Shown here one piece after another: positions 42,638 to 50,830 of a stretch of 64,000 nt of DNA. Source of the DNA: an uncultured Tateyamaria sp. (lineage in GTDB: Bacteria > Pseudomonadota > Alphaproteobacteria > Rhodobacterales > Rhodobacteraceae); the NCBI GenBank assembly GCA_947501275.1, contig CANMVD010000002.1:248001-312000 (forward strand), in the 5' to 3' direction. The notes under the pieces are model-generated. The model made no database searches, was not told where the DNA came from, and saw nothing but the letters and a program-made list of their open reading frames with translations. Position 1 is the stretch's first letter. Every line of letters begins with the position of its first letter. Made by a program: the position numbers and the translations under genes.

Positions 42638-42970
42638 TCAGGCCGGGAACATGTTGCGTTGCGTGACGTGGTGATGAATGCGCCCGTCAAAGAACTCGGC
42701 CACGATCTCGCCTGTCACATCCTTGGACTGCTGGCGAAACGGTGAGCTCAGAGCGCCTTCCATGCCAGCGATGTCCTTGTAGCTGATGGCAAGGATCAAC
42801 GGGAATTCAGGCGCGCCCTCGTCGCGGTCGTCACTGAACATCACCTGCACATCCGTATTGCCGGGAAACTGGGTCCATAACGGGACAAGGCGCTCTTGCA
42901 CAGCCGCGCGGAACGCCGCCTCCTTGCCCGGTTTCACGGACCCTTCAAACAAGGCAAACCGTGTGATCAT
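42638..42970 (-). CDS. Small ferredoxin-like-fold protein (Dabb/EthD-like)
   Basis: This 110-residue protein has a pattern seen in dimeric alpha/beta barrel proteins: TRFALFEGSVKPGKEAAFRA, then VQERLVPLWTQFP, VQVMFSDDRDE and FPLILAISYKDI. No catalytic motif is certain. The start at 42970 (MITRFALFEG) overlaps the upstream dehydrogenase gene by ATGA; the longer frame to 43072 is not family-like. It lies between the dehydrogenase and the LacI regulator in the sugar-acid operon. It may be an isomerase, a mutarotase-like protein or a binding protein. Confidence 0.7.
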   Translation of the reverse strand: MITRFALFEGSVKPGKEAAFRAAVQERLVPLWTQFPGNTDVQVMFSDDRDEGAPEFPLILAISYKDIAGMEGALSSPFRQQSKDVTGEIVAEFFDGRIHHHVTQRNMFPA

Positions 42971-43854
42971 GGCTCTATCTCCTCTTTTGCACCTTTGAAA
43001 AATTCCATAACCGCCGCCTGGTCTTCGCCACCAAGGCCCGCCGCGGTCAGCATACGGTGAATTTCGCCGCACAGGGCCGTCATGGGCATCGAGGTGCCGG
43101 TCTGGCGTGCCAGATCGTTCACCGCGTTTAGGTCCTTGACCATATTGTCGATCCGTCCCGTGCGCCGGTAGTCCTTTGTGACATATCGCGGAAGATACTC
43201 CTGCAACAGCGCACTGTCCGCGCGCCCGCCCTTCAGGGCTTGCGGAATCTTTTCGGCATCGACCCCGGCATCAAGTGCCAACTGCGTTGCCTCAGCCACC
43301 GCGAGAAAGCCCAATCCACACAGGACTTGATTGATCAGTTTGGTCGTCTGCCCCGCACCGGACGGCCCCATATGGGTGTAGTTGCTGGCCACATGTCTGA
43401 GCGCAACATGCGCGCGTTCCACATCCTTGGCCTCGCCCCCCGCCATCAGCGTCAGCTGCCCAATCAGAGCTTTGGGTGCACCGCCCGACAGCGGACTGTC
43501 GACCCATGCCAATCCCTTTTCCACCGCCATGGCAGCAAATTTGCGTGTGGCGTCTGGCTCGATTGATGACATGTCGATGATCAACGTGCCGGGGCGTGCA
43601 CCGTCTGCAATCCCGTCCTTGCCAAAAGCGGCCAGGCCCACAATGCGCGCAGCGTTCAGGCTGGTGATAACAAAATCCACGTCACGCGCAGCCTCCGCAG
43701 CCGTTGACGCGGCCACTGCCCCCTTATCGACTAGGGCGGCGACCCTGTCCGCATCCAGATCGAAAACGCTAAGGCTGTTGCCGGTTTCCAGCAGGCGCGT
43801 GCCGATCGCCCCGCCCATAGCCCCTGCCCCGATCAGGGCAATTTTTTCACTCAT
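42967..43854 (-). CDS. 3-hydroxyisobutyrate dehydrogenase-family oxidoreductase (GarR-like)
   Basis: This 295-residue NAD(P)-dependent beta-hydroxyacid dehydrogenase has the Rossmann motif LIGAGAMGGAIGTRLLETG at residues 6-24 and the substrate motif VDSPLSGGAPKA. The catalytic Lys lies in GPSGAGQTTKLINQ. Family members include tartronate semialdehyde reductase, 6-phosphogluconate dehydrogenase-like and 3-hydroxyisobutyrate enzymes. Here a sugar-acid substrate is likely from context. It overlaps both neighbours by ATGA. Confidence 0.9.
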   Translation of the reverse strand: MSEKIALIGAGAMGGAIGTRLLETGNSLSVFDLDADRVAALVDKGAVAASTAAEAARDVDFVITSLNAARIVGLAAFGKDGIADGARPGTLIIDMSSIEPDATRKFAAMAVEKGLAWVDSPLSGGAPKALIGQLTLMAGGEAKDVERAHVALRHVASNYTHMGPSGAGQTTKLINQVLCGLGFLAVAEATQLALDAGVDAEKIPQALKGGRADSALLQEYLPRYVTKDYRRTGRIDNMVKDLNAVNDLARQTGTSMPMTALCGEIHRMLTAAGLGGEDQAAVMEFFKGAKEEIEP

Positions 43855-44351
43855 ATCATCGTCTCCCGGACACAGGCTTCGGATTGGGCGATCACATCGC
43901 TATACGGGCGCGCAATGTCGATTTCGCGGCCCCATTCATCGCGCTCAAGCGGTTCCAGCGCTGCATATTGGCTGTCCAAAAGGCTGACAGGCATGAAATG
44001 CCCCGCCCGCCGCGCAACCCGTGTCATCATTACCTCGCGCGGAGCGTCGAGATGCAGAAAATGCACAGGCTCGGGCACTGCACGCCGGATTTGATCGCGG
44101 TACGTCTTCTTGAGCGCAGAGCAGCCGATCACAACGGGCCCCGGTGTCTCTACAAATGTCTGCCCCACCCGGGCCAGCCACGGGGCGCGATCTGCATCAC
44201 TCAGCGCCACACCGCGCGCCATTTTGGCAATGTTGCGCTTGGGATGCAGGTCATCGCCGTCAATGAATGTCATGTCGCACGTCACGGACAATGCGGTACC
44301 AACAGATGACTTGCCACACCCGGACACCCCCATCAAAACATAGCAGCGCAT
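43851..44351 (-). CDS. gntK: Gluconokinase
   Basis: This 166-residue kinase phosphorylates D-gluconate to 6-phosphogluconate in the cytoplasm. It has the P-loop MGVSGCGKSSVG and the family blocks FIDGDDLHPKRNIAKMARGVALSDADRAPWL and CSALKKTYRDQIR. The C-terminal region HFMPVSLLDSQYAALEPLERDE is typical of GntK. The ATG at 44351 overlaps the SDR stop by ATGA; a GTG directly upstream is also in frame. It sits in an operon with a gluconate 5-dehydrogenase-like SDR, a GarR-like dehydrogenase and a GntR-like regulator. Confidence 0.94.
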   Translation of the reverse strand: MRCYVLMGVSGCGKSSVGTALSVTCDMTFIDGDDLHPKRNIAKMARGVALSDADRAPWLARVGQTFVETPGPVVIGCSALKKTYRDQIRRAVPEPVHFLHLDAPREVMMTRVARRAGHFMPVSLLDSQYAALEPLERDEWGREIDIARPYSDVIAQSEACVRETMI

Positions 44352-45121
44352 CACAGCGACGCCGTAATACCGCCATCCACATACAGCGTGTGGCCGTTCA
44401 CGAAACTGGATGCGGGTGAGGACAGAAAGACCGCTGCGCCCACAAGTTCCTCAACCTGACCCCAACGCCCCGCTGGCGTCCGTTTTTCCAGCCATGCCGA
44501 AAAGTCGGGATCAGCAACAAGCGCGGCGTTCAACGGCGTATCGAAATAGCCGGGCGCAATTGCATTGCATTGCAGGCCGTGCTTGGCCCAGTCGGTTGCC
44601 ATGCCCTTGGTCAGATTGCCGACAGCCCCCTTGGTCGCCGTGTAAGGTGCGATCCCGGGCCGCGCGAGAGCAGTCTGGACCGAGGCAATGTTGATCACCT
44701 TGCCCGCCCCGCGTCCGATCATGTGGCGCGCCACCGCTTGGCCGACGTGAAAGACACTTGCGATGTTGGTCTGAAGCAACCGTTCAAAGGCATCTGCCGG
44801 AAAGTTCTCAAGCTCTGTGCGGTGCTGCATCCCCGCATTGTTGATCAGGATATCGATAGCGCCCGTGCTTGCCTCGAACCCGTCCACAGCGGCACGCACG
44901 CCCTCATGGTCTGTCGCATCAAAGGCAAGCTGATGCACCGTCGCTCCTTCGCCGGACAAAGTGTCTGATGCCGTTTGCAATTTGCCTGTGTCACGCCCAT
45001 TCAAGACAATCTCTGCCCCCGCTGCGGCTAACCCGCGTGCAAGTGCAAATCCGATACCCTGCGACGATCCAGTGATAAGCGCGCGGCGCCCGCTCAACGA
45101 AAAAAGAGTGTTCGATTCCAT
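44351..45121 (-). CDS. Short-chain dehydrogenase, gluconate 5-dehydrogenase-like
   Basis: This 256-residue SDR interconverts a keto sugar acid and a hydroxy acid, most likely 5-ketogluconate and gluconate (IdnO/Gno type). The NAD motif is ALITGSSQGIGFALARGLA, the catalytic Ser is in INIASVQTALARPG and the YxxxK motif is YTATKGAVG. The C-terminus HTLYVDGGITASL is standard for the family. The start at 45121 was chosen because the open frame upstream runs through the operator boxes at 45157-45186. It is the first gene of the operon. Confidence 0.9.
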   Translation of the reverse strand: MESNTLFSLSGRRALITGSSQGIGFALARGLAAAGAEIVLNGRDTGKLQTASDTLSGEGATVHQLAFDATDHEGVRAAVDGFEASTGAIDILINNAGMQHRTELENFPADAFERLLQTNIASVFHVGQAVARHMIGRGAGKVINIASVQTALARPGIAPYTATKGAVGNLTKGMATDWAKHGLQCNAIAPGYFDTPLNAALVADPDFSAWLEKRTPAGRWGQVEELVGAAVFLSSPASSFVNGHTLYVDGGITASL

Positions 45122-45156
45122 GATGGCGCCCTTGCCTCCCCATTGACGTTCCTGAA

Positions 45157-45186
45157 ATGTTACGGATAACATGTTACCGATATCAC
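45157..45186. promoter_or_regulatory. Pair of GntR-type operators before the gluconate operon
   Basis: ATGTTACGGATAACAT (45157-45172) is a palindrome with six-base arms, and ATGTTACCGATATCAC (45171-45186) is a second, less perfect box overlapping it by two bases, centres 14 bp apart. Both fit the E. coli GntR/IdnR consensus ATGTTA-N4-TAACAT. They lie 36-65 bases before the SDR start. The GntR-like LacI protein at 41635-42636 is the expected ligand. Confidence 0.82.
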
Positions 45187-45189
45187 AAC

Positions 45190-45643
45190 AAGTCAAGCAG
45201 GGAATCGAATTTGACCAAACTGATCATTTTCCAGAAGGAAAAGCGCTCGGAGCGAGATCGAGCAGCCGAATTAAAACTGCCCCTAATCAACATATTACCT
45301 GCTGAAGCTAACGTAAATTCAACTTGCATCAAGTCCAGCCAAAACGTACTCAAAGCAGTGCCTGACATCGAAGTGAGCGTTGATTCCAGAGCAACTGAAC
45401 CATACCCGGATCGGGGTGTGATCTCAGGCTTCCGCATTGGGCCGGACACCGCCCACCAGAGCGCAGTTCATACTCACGACCCCAGTCCCAGCTGTGCTGG
45501 TCAGCCAAAAGCGCCCTTGCAACCATGTGATGCAGATGGAACGGTTGAGCCACGCACAGCCGTGGGTCAAATACCGCAGCGCACCCTGAGTGCATATTTT
45601 GCCAACACTCGCCAAATTTACCCTGCTCTTTGAGGATCCCCCG
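45190..45643. other. Intergenic stretch without a convincing gene
   Basis: About 450 bases between the operator pair and the idonate dehydrogenase-like gene hold no ORF with a credible ribosome site, family motif or codon pattern. The first half is more AT-rich than the surroundings. An open frame on the plus strand (45157-45633) and two on the minus strand have Cys- and Trp-rich translations that match nothing I recognise. The segment could be a long control region or a decayed gene. Confidence 0.55.
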
Positions 45644-46675
45644 ATGAAAACCATCACAGCCCACGCCGCCAAGGATTTGAGGATCGAAGACCACCCCACG
45701 CCGGAACCCGGTGCGGGAGAGGTGTTGATCGCCATGGAAGCTGGCGGGATTTGCGGCTCGGATCTGCACTACTACAACCACGGTGGTTTTGGCACTGTCC
45801 GCCTGAAAGAGCCAATGATCCTTGGTCATGAGGTGGCAGGGCGCATTGCCAAACTGGGCGACGGCGTAACCGGGCTGGAAGTGGGGCAACTTGTTTCTGT
45901 TTCACCCTCTCGTCCGTGCGGCCATTGCCGGTTTTGCCAGATCGGGGCGCAACAACATTGCCTGAACATGCGGTTTTACGGCTCGGCCATGCCATTTCCG
46001 CATATTCAGGGTGCATTCCGCGAAATGCTGGTGGCTGATGCGACGCAATGTGCGCCGGCCGATGGGCTTAGCGCGACCGAAGCAGCCATGGCCGAACCCC
46101 TGTCCGTTGTCTTGCACGCGGCCCGTCAGGCCGGAGATCTCATGGGCAAACGCGTGTTGGTAACGGGGTGTGGTCCCATCGGATTGCTCGCTGTTCTTGT
46201 TGCACGCGCAGCAGGTGCCATCGAAATCGCGGCCACGGACATCACGGCTTTTACACTCAACAAAGCACACGAACTCGGCGCAGACCACACAGTGAACGTG
46301 ATGGATGCGCCGGGCGGTCTTGATGGATTTGCAAACGATAAAGGGCACTTTGACGTCCATTTCGAATGCAGCGGCGTGGAATCGGCCCTTGCCGCCGCAG
46401 TCCCTGCCCTGCGGCCCGGCGCGACCATCGTGCAACTTGGCCTGGGAGGCGACATGACCCTGCCCCTGCAGGCGATGACCGCCAAGGAACTTGTGCTCAA
46501 AGGCTCGTTCCGCTTTCACGCGGAATTCCATACGGCGGTCGAGATGATGCAGGCCGGGCGGATTGACGTCAAACCACTGGCCACCCACATCAAGCCCATG
46601 GACCAAGCCAGCGAGGCGTTCGAATTGGCCTCCAACAGAAACGAAGCCATCAAGGTGGTGATCGACTTTACCTGA
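45644..46675 (+). CDS. Zinc-dependent L-idonate 5-dehydrogenase-like enzyme
   Basis: This 343-residue medium-chain dehydrogenase has the catalytic zinc motifs GGICGSDLHYYNHGG and LGHEVAGRI. The structural zinc site is CGHCRFCQIGAQQHC (C-x2-C-x2-C-x7-C), and the NAD motif is VLVTGCGPIGLLAVLVARAAGA. It resembles IdnD, which oxidises L-idonate to 5-ketogluconate, the substrate of the SDR in the neighbouring divergent operon. The start at 45644 (MKTITAHAAKDL) follows GAGG; the 18 codons upstream are not family-like. Its end overlaps the convergent metallo-hydrolase gene by eight bases. Confidence 0.88.
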   Translation: MKTITAHAAKDLRIEDHPTPEPGAGEVLIAMEAGGICGSDLHYYNHGGFGTVRLKEPMILGHEVAGRIAKLGDGVTGLEVGQLVSVSPSRPCGHCRFCQIGAQQHCLNMRFYGSAMPFPHIQGAFREMLVADATQCAPADGLSATEAAMAEPLSVVLHAARQAGDLMGKRVLVTGCGPIGLLAVLVARAAGAIEIAATDITAFTLNKAHELGADHTVNVMDAPGGLDGFANDKGHFDVHFECSGVESALAAAVPALRPGATIVQLGLGGDMTLPLQAMTAKELVLKGSFRFHAEFHTAVEMMQAGRIDVKPLATHIKPMDQASEAFELASNRNEAIKVVIDFT

Positions 46676-47480
46676 TACTGTCGCGCACCGACCGGCATGG
46701 CCCGACATCAAGCCGCCACGCAAAGGGCACAGAGTCATGCTGCGGATATAGCTGCGTGACCAACGGATCGTGACCCGGGATTACCCGGTCTGGCCCGAGC
46801 GCAAGGCGTTGAATCGTCCCAAAGCCTTCCAACATCGGCTCAAGATCCGCCACGATGGGAAAAGGTTTGGCCAACAGATAATTCTCGTAATAATGCGTCG
46901 CATCCGAAGCGAGGCACAGCGGGCCCTGTGCGGTCTCGACCTCAACCACCTGCAATCCGCGCGAATGCCCGCCAACACAATGCACCCGCACGCCCGGTGC
47001 AACCGCGCCCGAACCGTCATGGAACACAACCCGGCCACTGTAGACATGCCGCACCATCTCGCACACATGATCGGCAGTAAAAGGCATCTGCAAAACGCCG
47101 TGGCACATGCACGGACCGGTGGCATAGGCCATCTCTGCCGCCTGTACATGAAAGGTTGCATTTGGGTAGCGATCAAGCCCACCGGCATGATCGTAGTGAA
47201 GATGGGTGATGATGACCGTGTCGATGTCTTCGGGGTGCACATCCAGAGCGGCCAAGGCAGTGACCGGATCGCGTAGTATCGGACGATCCCTGCGGTCAGC
47301 CTCGCCCGCATCGTAGCCTGTGTCGACAACTATCTTTTGCGCGCCATTGTCGAGTAGCCACACAAAGTAGTCCATCCCGTGTTCCGCACTCGGGTGATCG
47401 TCAAAGATAAAACTGTCGCCCCGCGTACGGGCATTGCGCTCGGCATACTTCACAGCGTGCACACGCCATTGAGTGCTCAT
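46668..47480 (-). CDS. Metallo-beta-lactamase-fold hydrolase (lactonase-like)
   Basis: This 270-residue protein has the metal-binding motif IITHLHYDHAGGLDRYPN (HxHxDH), a third ligand His in HCVGGHSRG, Asp in CLASDATHYYEN and the final His in VIPGHDP. It is of the type annotated as N-acyl homoserine lactonase family. In this sugar-acid context it may open a sugar lactone, but AHL lactonase activity is equally possible from the fold. The start at 47480 (MSTQWRVHAVKYAE) is a family-like N-terminus. It lies 74 bases after the stop of nothing coupled: the upstream TRAP permease gene ends at 47555. Confidence 0.85.
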   Translation of the reverse strand: MSTQWRVHAVKYAERNARTRGDSFIFDDHPSAEHGMDYFVWLLDNGAQKIVVDTGYDAGEADRRDRPILRDPVTALAALDVHPEDIDTVIITHLHYDHAGGLDRYPNATFHVQAAEMAYATGPCMCHGVLQMPFTADHVCEMVRHVYSGRVVFHDGSGAVAPGVRVHCVGGHSRGLQVVEVETAQGPLCLASDATHYYENYLLAKPFPIVADLEPMLEGFGTIQRLALGPDRVIPGHDPLVTQLYPQHDSVPFAWRLDVGPCRSVRDSIR

Positions 47481-47554
47481 ATCCGCCCCCACCTTTTCGT
47501 TTCCATCAGCACACCCGTTTCAGGCACATCGCCCCATTCCGGTGCGCAGCGGCA

Positions 47555-48952
47555 TCACGCCAGACTTGGCAACCACAACACAATCGCAGGGAAGGCGACC
47601 AGCAATGCAATTGTGATCCCATCCGCGATAAAGAAGGGTGTCACACCCTTGAACACGTCTTGCACGCTCAAATCATCGCGCACGCCCGCCACCACAAAGC
47701 AGTTGAGGCCAATGGGCGGCGTGATCAGACAGAACTCCGCCATCTTGACGACCAATATCCCGAACCAGATCGCGCACATCGGCCCTGACATCCCGAATGT
47801 ACTGTCGGCCGCAGACACAAACTCGCCCCCGTTCAGCGCCATCACGGCGGGGTAAACGACGGGCAGAGTGAGCAACAGCATCCCAATGGCGTCCATGAAC
47901 ATCCCCAACACCGCATAGGCCAGAAGGATGCACACAAGGATCAGCATGGGCGACACCGTCAGTGATGTGATCCAGTCGCTGAATGCGCCGGGCAGGTCCG
48001 CAAAGCCCAGGAAACGCACATATATCAAAACGCCCCAGATGATGGTAAAGATCATCACCGTCAGTTTGGCCGTTTCGATCAGCGCATCACGCAACTCGCG
48101 CAGTCGCATGCCGCGATAAAGTGCCATGAGGAACACGATGAATGCCCCCACCGCCCCGCCTTCGGTCGGTGTGCCCCATGCGTCACCAAAGGGGTTGTAG
48201 ACAAAAAAGATGATGATCACGACCACAGCCACGATGGGCAGCGCGGGTGGAAGAGCGACAAAGCGTTCCTTCCATGTAAAGCCGGTCACAGGCGGCCCCA
48301 CGTTCTTGAAAATCACAGCAATGCCAATGATCAGCCCCGCATAAATGAGGGCGGAAAACGCGCCGGGAATAAAGCCCGCCAAAAGGAGTTTGCCCACGTC
48401 CTGCTCGACGATGATCGCGTATATCACGAGGATTGCGGATGGCGGGATCAGAGAAGCGAGCGTGCCACCAGCAGCCACAACTCCGGCGGCGAACTGCTTG
48501 TTATAGCCCACTTTTAGCATCTCGGGGATAGCGATCCGGGCAAAAACGGCGGCGGTCGCTACCGACGCACCGGATACAGCGGCGAACCCGGCTGTGGCAA
48601 AGACCGTAGATACGGCCAAGCCGCCCGGCACCCACGCAATCCAGCGTTTGGCTGCCTCAAACAAGGCCGTTGTCAATTTGGCGTAATAGGCGAGATACCC
48701 AATCAGAATGAAGGTCGGGATCAGGCTGAGCGCATGTGCGGATACTTTGGAGTGCGGCACCTGCCCCGCCACCTTGACGCTGATTTCCACAGCCTTTCCA
48801 AGGCGTTCCGGCGCGTAGTCAAACCCATTCCAGCGCAGCCAGACAAGGCCGACAAATCCGGCAAGCCCTGCAGCAAAAGCCACCCGCATGCCCAGAAAAA
48901 CGAGGACCAGCATTCCACCCGTGGTCCAAAGGCCAATTGTGATCGGATCCAT
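47555..48952 (-). CDS. TRAP transporter large permease (DctM type)
   Basis: This 465-residue inner-membrane protein has twelve or more hydrophobic helices and typical DctM segments: ITIGLWTTGGMLVLVFLGMRVAFAAGLAG, PTFILIGYLAYYAKLTTALFEAAKRW, and AAGGTLASLIPPSAILVIYAII. The C-terminal FCLITPPIGLNCFVVAG is also characteristic. It drives sodium-coupled uptake of an organic acid delivered by the binding protein at 49659. The start at 48952 overlaps the small-subunit stop by ATGA; a 47-codon upstream extension in the same frame is an artefact. Confidence 0.94.
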   Translation of the reverse strand: MDPITIGLWTTGGMLVLVFLGMRVAFAAGLAGFVGLVWLRWNGFDYAPERLGKAVEISVKVAGQVPHSKVSAHALSLIPTFILIGYLAYYAKLTTALFEAAKRWIAWVPGGLAVSTVFATAGFAAVSGASVATAAVFARIAIPEMLKVGYNKQFAAGVVAAGGTLASLIPPSAILVIYAIIVEQDVGKLLLAGFIPGAFSALIYAGLIIGIAVIFKNVGPPVTGFTWKERFVALPPALPIVAVVVIIIFFVYNPFGDAWGTPTEGGAVGAFIVFLMALYRGMRLRELRDALIETAKLTVMIFTIIWGVLIYVRFLGFADLPGAFSDWITSLTVSPMLILVCILLAYAVLGMFMDAIGMLLLTLPVVYPAVMALNGGEFVSAADSTFGMSGPMCAIWFGILVVKMAEFCLITPPIGLNCFVVAGVRDDLSVQDVFKGVTPFFIADGITIALLVAFPAIVLWLPSLA

Positions 48953-49581
48953 CAGCGTGCTCCGTCCAGCGACTCGGCCTCGGCGCGCGCTTGCTCCGCC
49001 ACGCTTTGGATCAACGGTACGGCCACGGGGCGCTCCAGATTGAACCAAAAGGCGCGGGCGTATCCTGCCGCCTGCAAAACAAGTCGCGCGCACAACACGG
49101 CAAATGCGATAGGCACGATGATCTTCGACGGCCAGATCGGCAAGGAAATGTCGATGGAGCTATCACGGCTGCACAAAGGCCGCGCGCAATCAAAAGAGCG
49201 GTCGAAATGGGCCCAAGCCCCCCAGACCAGCGCCACCATCAGCACAAGAATCAGCAGGATCATGATCAATTCGATCAACCACAAGACCCGCCCCTTGAGC
49301 GCGCCTACGATAATGTCCATGCGGATGTGGGTGCCGGAGCGTTGGACATAAGACACGCCCATAATTGCGATCAACGGCATCAGGATTTCGATCAGATCAA
49401 CATAACCGGGCAAGGGCCGTTCAAAGAACTCGCGCCCTGTCACCGAATAGGCGGCCAGAAACATCAGTGAAAACGTGGCCAACCCGCTGAGCAAGGCCAT
49501 GAACCACTCGACCGGCAGCAAGGCCCGGTCAAGCCGGCTGAGCAGACTGGAATCCTCAAGTACCGTGGCTGTGCCCGCCAT
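48952..49581 (-). CDS. TRAP transporter small permease (DctQ type)
   Basis: This 209-residue protein has four hydrophobic helices (WFMALLSGLATFSLMFLAAYSV, LIEILMPLIAIMGVSYVQRSG, LWLIELIMILLILVLMVALVWGAWAHF and IIVPIAFAVLCARLVLQAAGYA), the DctQ topology. It is somewhat longer than average with an acidic C-terminal tail. It is coupled to the DctM gene by ATGA and follows the binding-protein gene. Confidence 0.92.
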   Translation of the reverse strand: MAGTATVLEDSSLLSRLDRALLPVEWFMALLSGLATFSLMFLAAYSVTGREFFERPLPGYVDLIEILMPLIAIMGVSYVQRSGTHIRMDIIVGALKGRVLWLIELIMILLILVLMVALVWGAWAHFDRSFDCARPLCSRDSSIDISLPIWPSKIIVPIAFAVLCARLVLQAAGYARAFWFNLERPVAVPLIQSVAEQARAEAESLDGAR

Positions 49582-49622
49582 CTCTGCCCCTCCCAGGAAA
49601 GTGCGCCCGTTTTGGTGGACGG

Positions 49623-49649
49623 CGCAAGGCGAGGTTGAACCCCGCCTTG
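49623..49649 (-). other. Hairpin after the TRAP binding-protein gene
   Basis: On the minus strand GCAAGGCGGGG pairs with CCTCGCCTTGC (11 bp with one G-T wobble, five-base loop), ten bases after the stop at 49659. No T-run follows. Its position matches the hairpins found after the ABC binding-protein genes in this window. Confidence 0.6.
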
Positions 49650-49658
49650 CCGTTTGGT

Positions 49659-50675
49659 TTAGCTGCCGCCCTTGGCGTCAGCGAGCGTCTTGACCACAAG
49701 ATCATAGAGTTCCTGTCCGGGCAGGCCTTGGCCTTCCATGTCAGCAATCCACTTGTCGCGAATAGGATCAGCCGCCTTGGCGCGGAATTCCGCGATCACA
49801 GCCTCGTCGATTTCTACTTTGGCCACGCCTTTCTCTTCCAGCACGGCATCCCAACGCTTCAGCAACTCTGCGTAGTTGGCAAGGTAGTGATCCAGAGCTT
49901 CAGGTACGGAGGAGTCCAACGCAGCCTTGTGCGCGTCGCTCAGGCTCTCATAGGCGTCGATATTCACAACAACCGGGCAATTCACGGTCCCGGGGTTCAG
50001 GTTGGCTGTCCACCAATCCGCCTGATTGATCGTACCAAAGGACAGGTGCGCGTGCTGCGCAAAGGCAACCGTATCCACAACGCCGGATTCCATAGCCTGA
50101 TAGGCTTCGGTTGCGGTCACGGATGTCGGCACGCCGCCCACTGCTTCAAATGCTTGGCCCAGACCGCCTGTGGCGCGCACGCGCATGCCTTCGAAATCGG
50201 TGAGCGCATCGCGCGGCTCGCCCGTACCTACGAGGTTATACTGTGGCATCGGAGACGTCATCAGCAGCTGCGCATTCCACTGTGCCATTTCTTCGGTGGC
50301 AGCCGGGTGAGCATAAACGGCGCTCGACACCGCAACTTCCTGTTCGAGATTTTCAACGCCAAGGAACGGCAGTTCAAGAACTGTGATTACGCGGTTCTTG
50401 TCGCGGTGGTAGCCTGCGCAGAATTGCGCCATTTCAAAGGCCCCGATCGAGATACCGTCAAGGTTCTCGCGGTTCTTGGACAGGCCACCATAGCTGATGT
50501 TCATGGTGAACTCGCCATTTGTCTTTTCGCTCACCAGTTCGGCCAACTTCTCGACATGCTCAGTGAAAGCCCGGCGCTTGCCCCAGACAGACACGTTCCA
50601 TTCTGTGGCCGCAGCCTCGAGTGCGAAGGTGCACGAAACAGCGCCCGCAATGGCGCCGAATGCGATCTTGTTCAT
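49659..50675 (-). CDS. TRAP transporter periplasmic binding protein (DctP type)
   Basis: This 338-residue protein has a signal peptide (MNKIAFGAIAGAVSCTFALE, cleavage near AAATEW) and a DctP-fold mature part: HVEKLAELVSEKTNGEFTMNISYGG, DFEGMRVRATGGLGQAFEAVGGVPTSVTATEAYQAMESGVVDTVAF. The Arg in RVRATG is the ligand-carboxylate Arg in the family, so an organic acid is the expected substrate. Context suggests a sugar acid, but the TRAP genes are not directly coupled to the gluconate operon. Confidence 0.93.
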   Translation of the reverse strand: MNKIAFGAIAGAVSCTFALEAAATEWNVSVWGKRRAFTEHVEKLAELVSEKTNGEFTMNISYGGLSKNRENLDGISIGAFEMAQFCAGYHRDKNRVITVLELPFLGVENLEQEVAVSSAVYAHPAATEEMAQWNAQLLMTSPMPQYNLVGTGEPRDALTDFEGMRVRATGGLGQAFEAVGGVPTSVTATEAYQAMESGVVDTVAFAQHAHLSFGTINQADWWTANLNPGTVNCPVVVNIDAYESLSDAHKAALDSSVPEALDHYLANYAELLKRWDAVLEEKGVAKVEIDEAVIAEFRAKAADPIRDKWIADMEGQGLPGQELYDLVVKTLADAKGGS

Positions 50676-50830
50676 GATGTTTCTCCCTTGTTGCGGGGCG
50701 TTGGGACCCGCTTGGGACGCACGTTAGCCTGACCGAGCTGCACTGCCAAGGGCGCAAGACAACAGCGTTTTCACGCCATTTTTAACTGTGGTTGTCTGCC
50801 CTGTCTGTTCGACAGAAACCCAAACCGCAA

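Noticed and set aside
45157-45633. 158-codon plus-strand frame as a gene
   Set aside because: Its start falls inside the operator pair, no ribosome site precedes it, and the translation is not protein-like for this genome.
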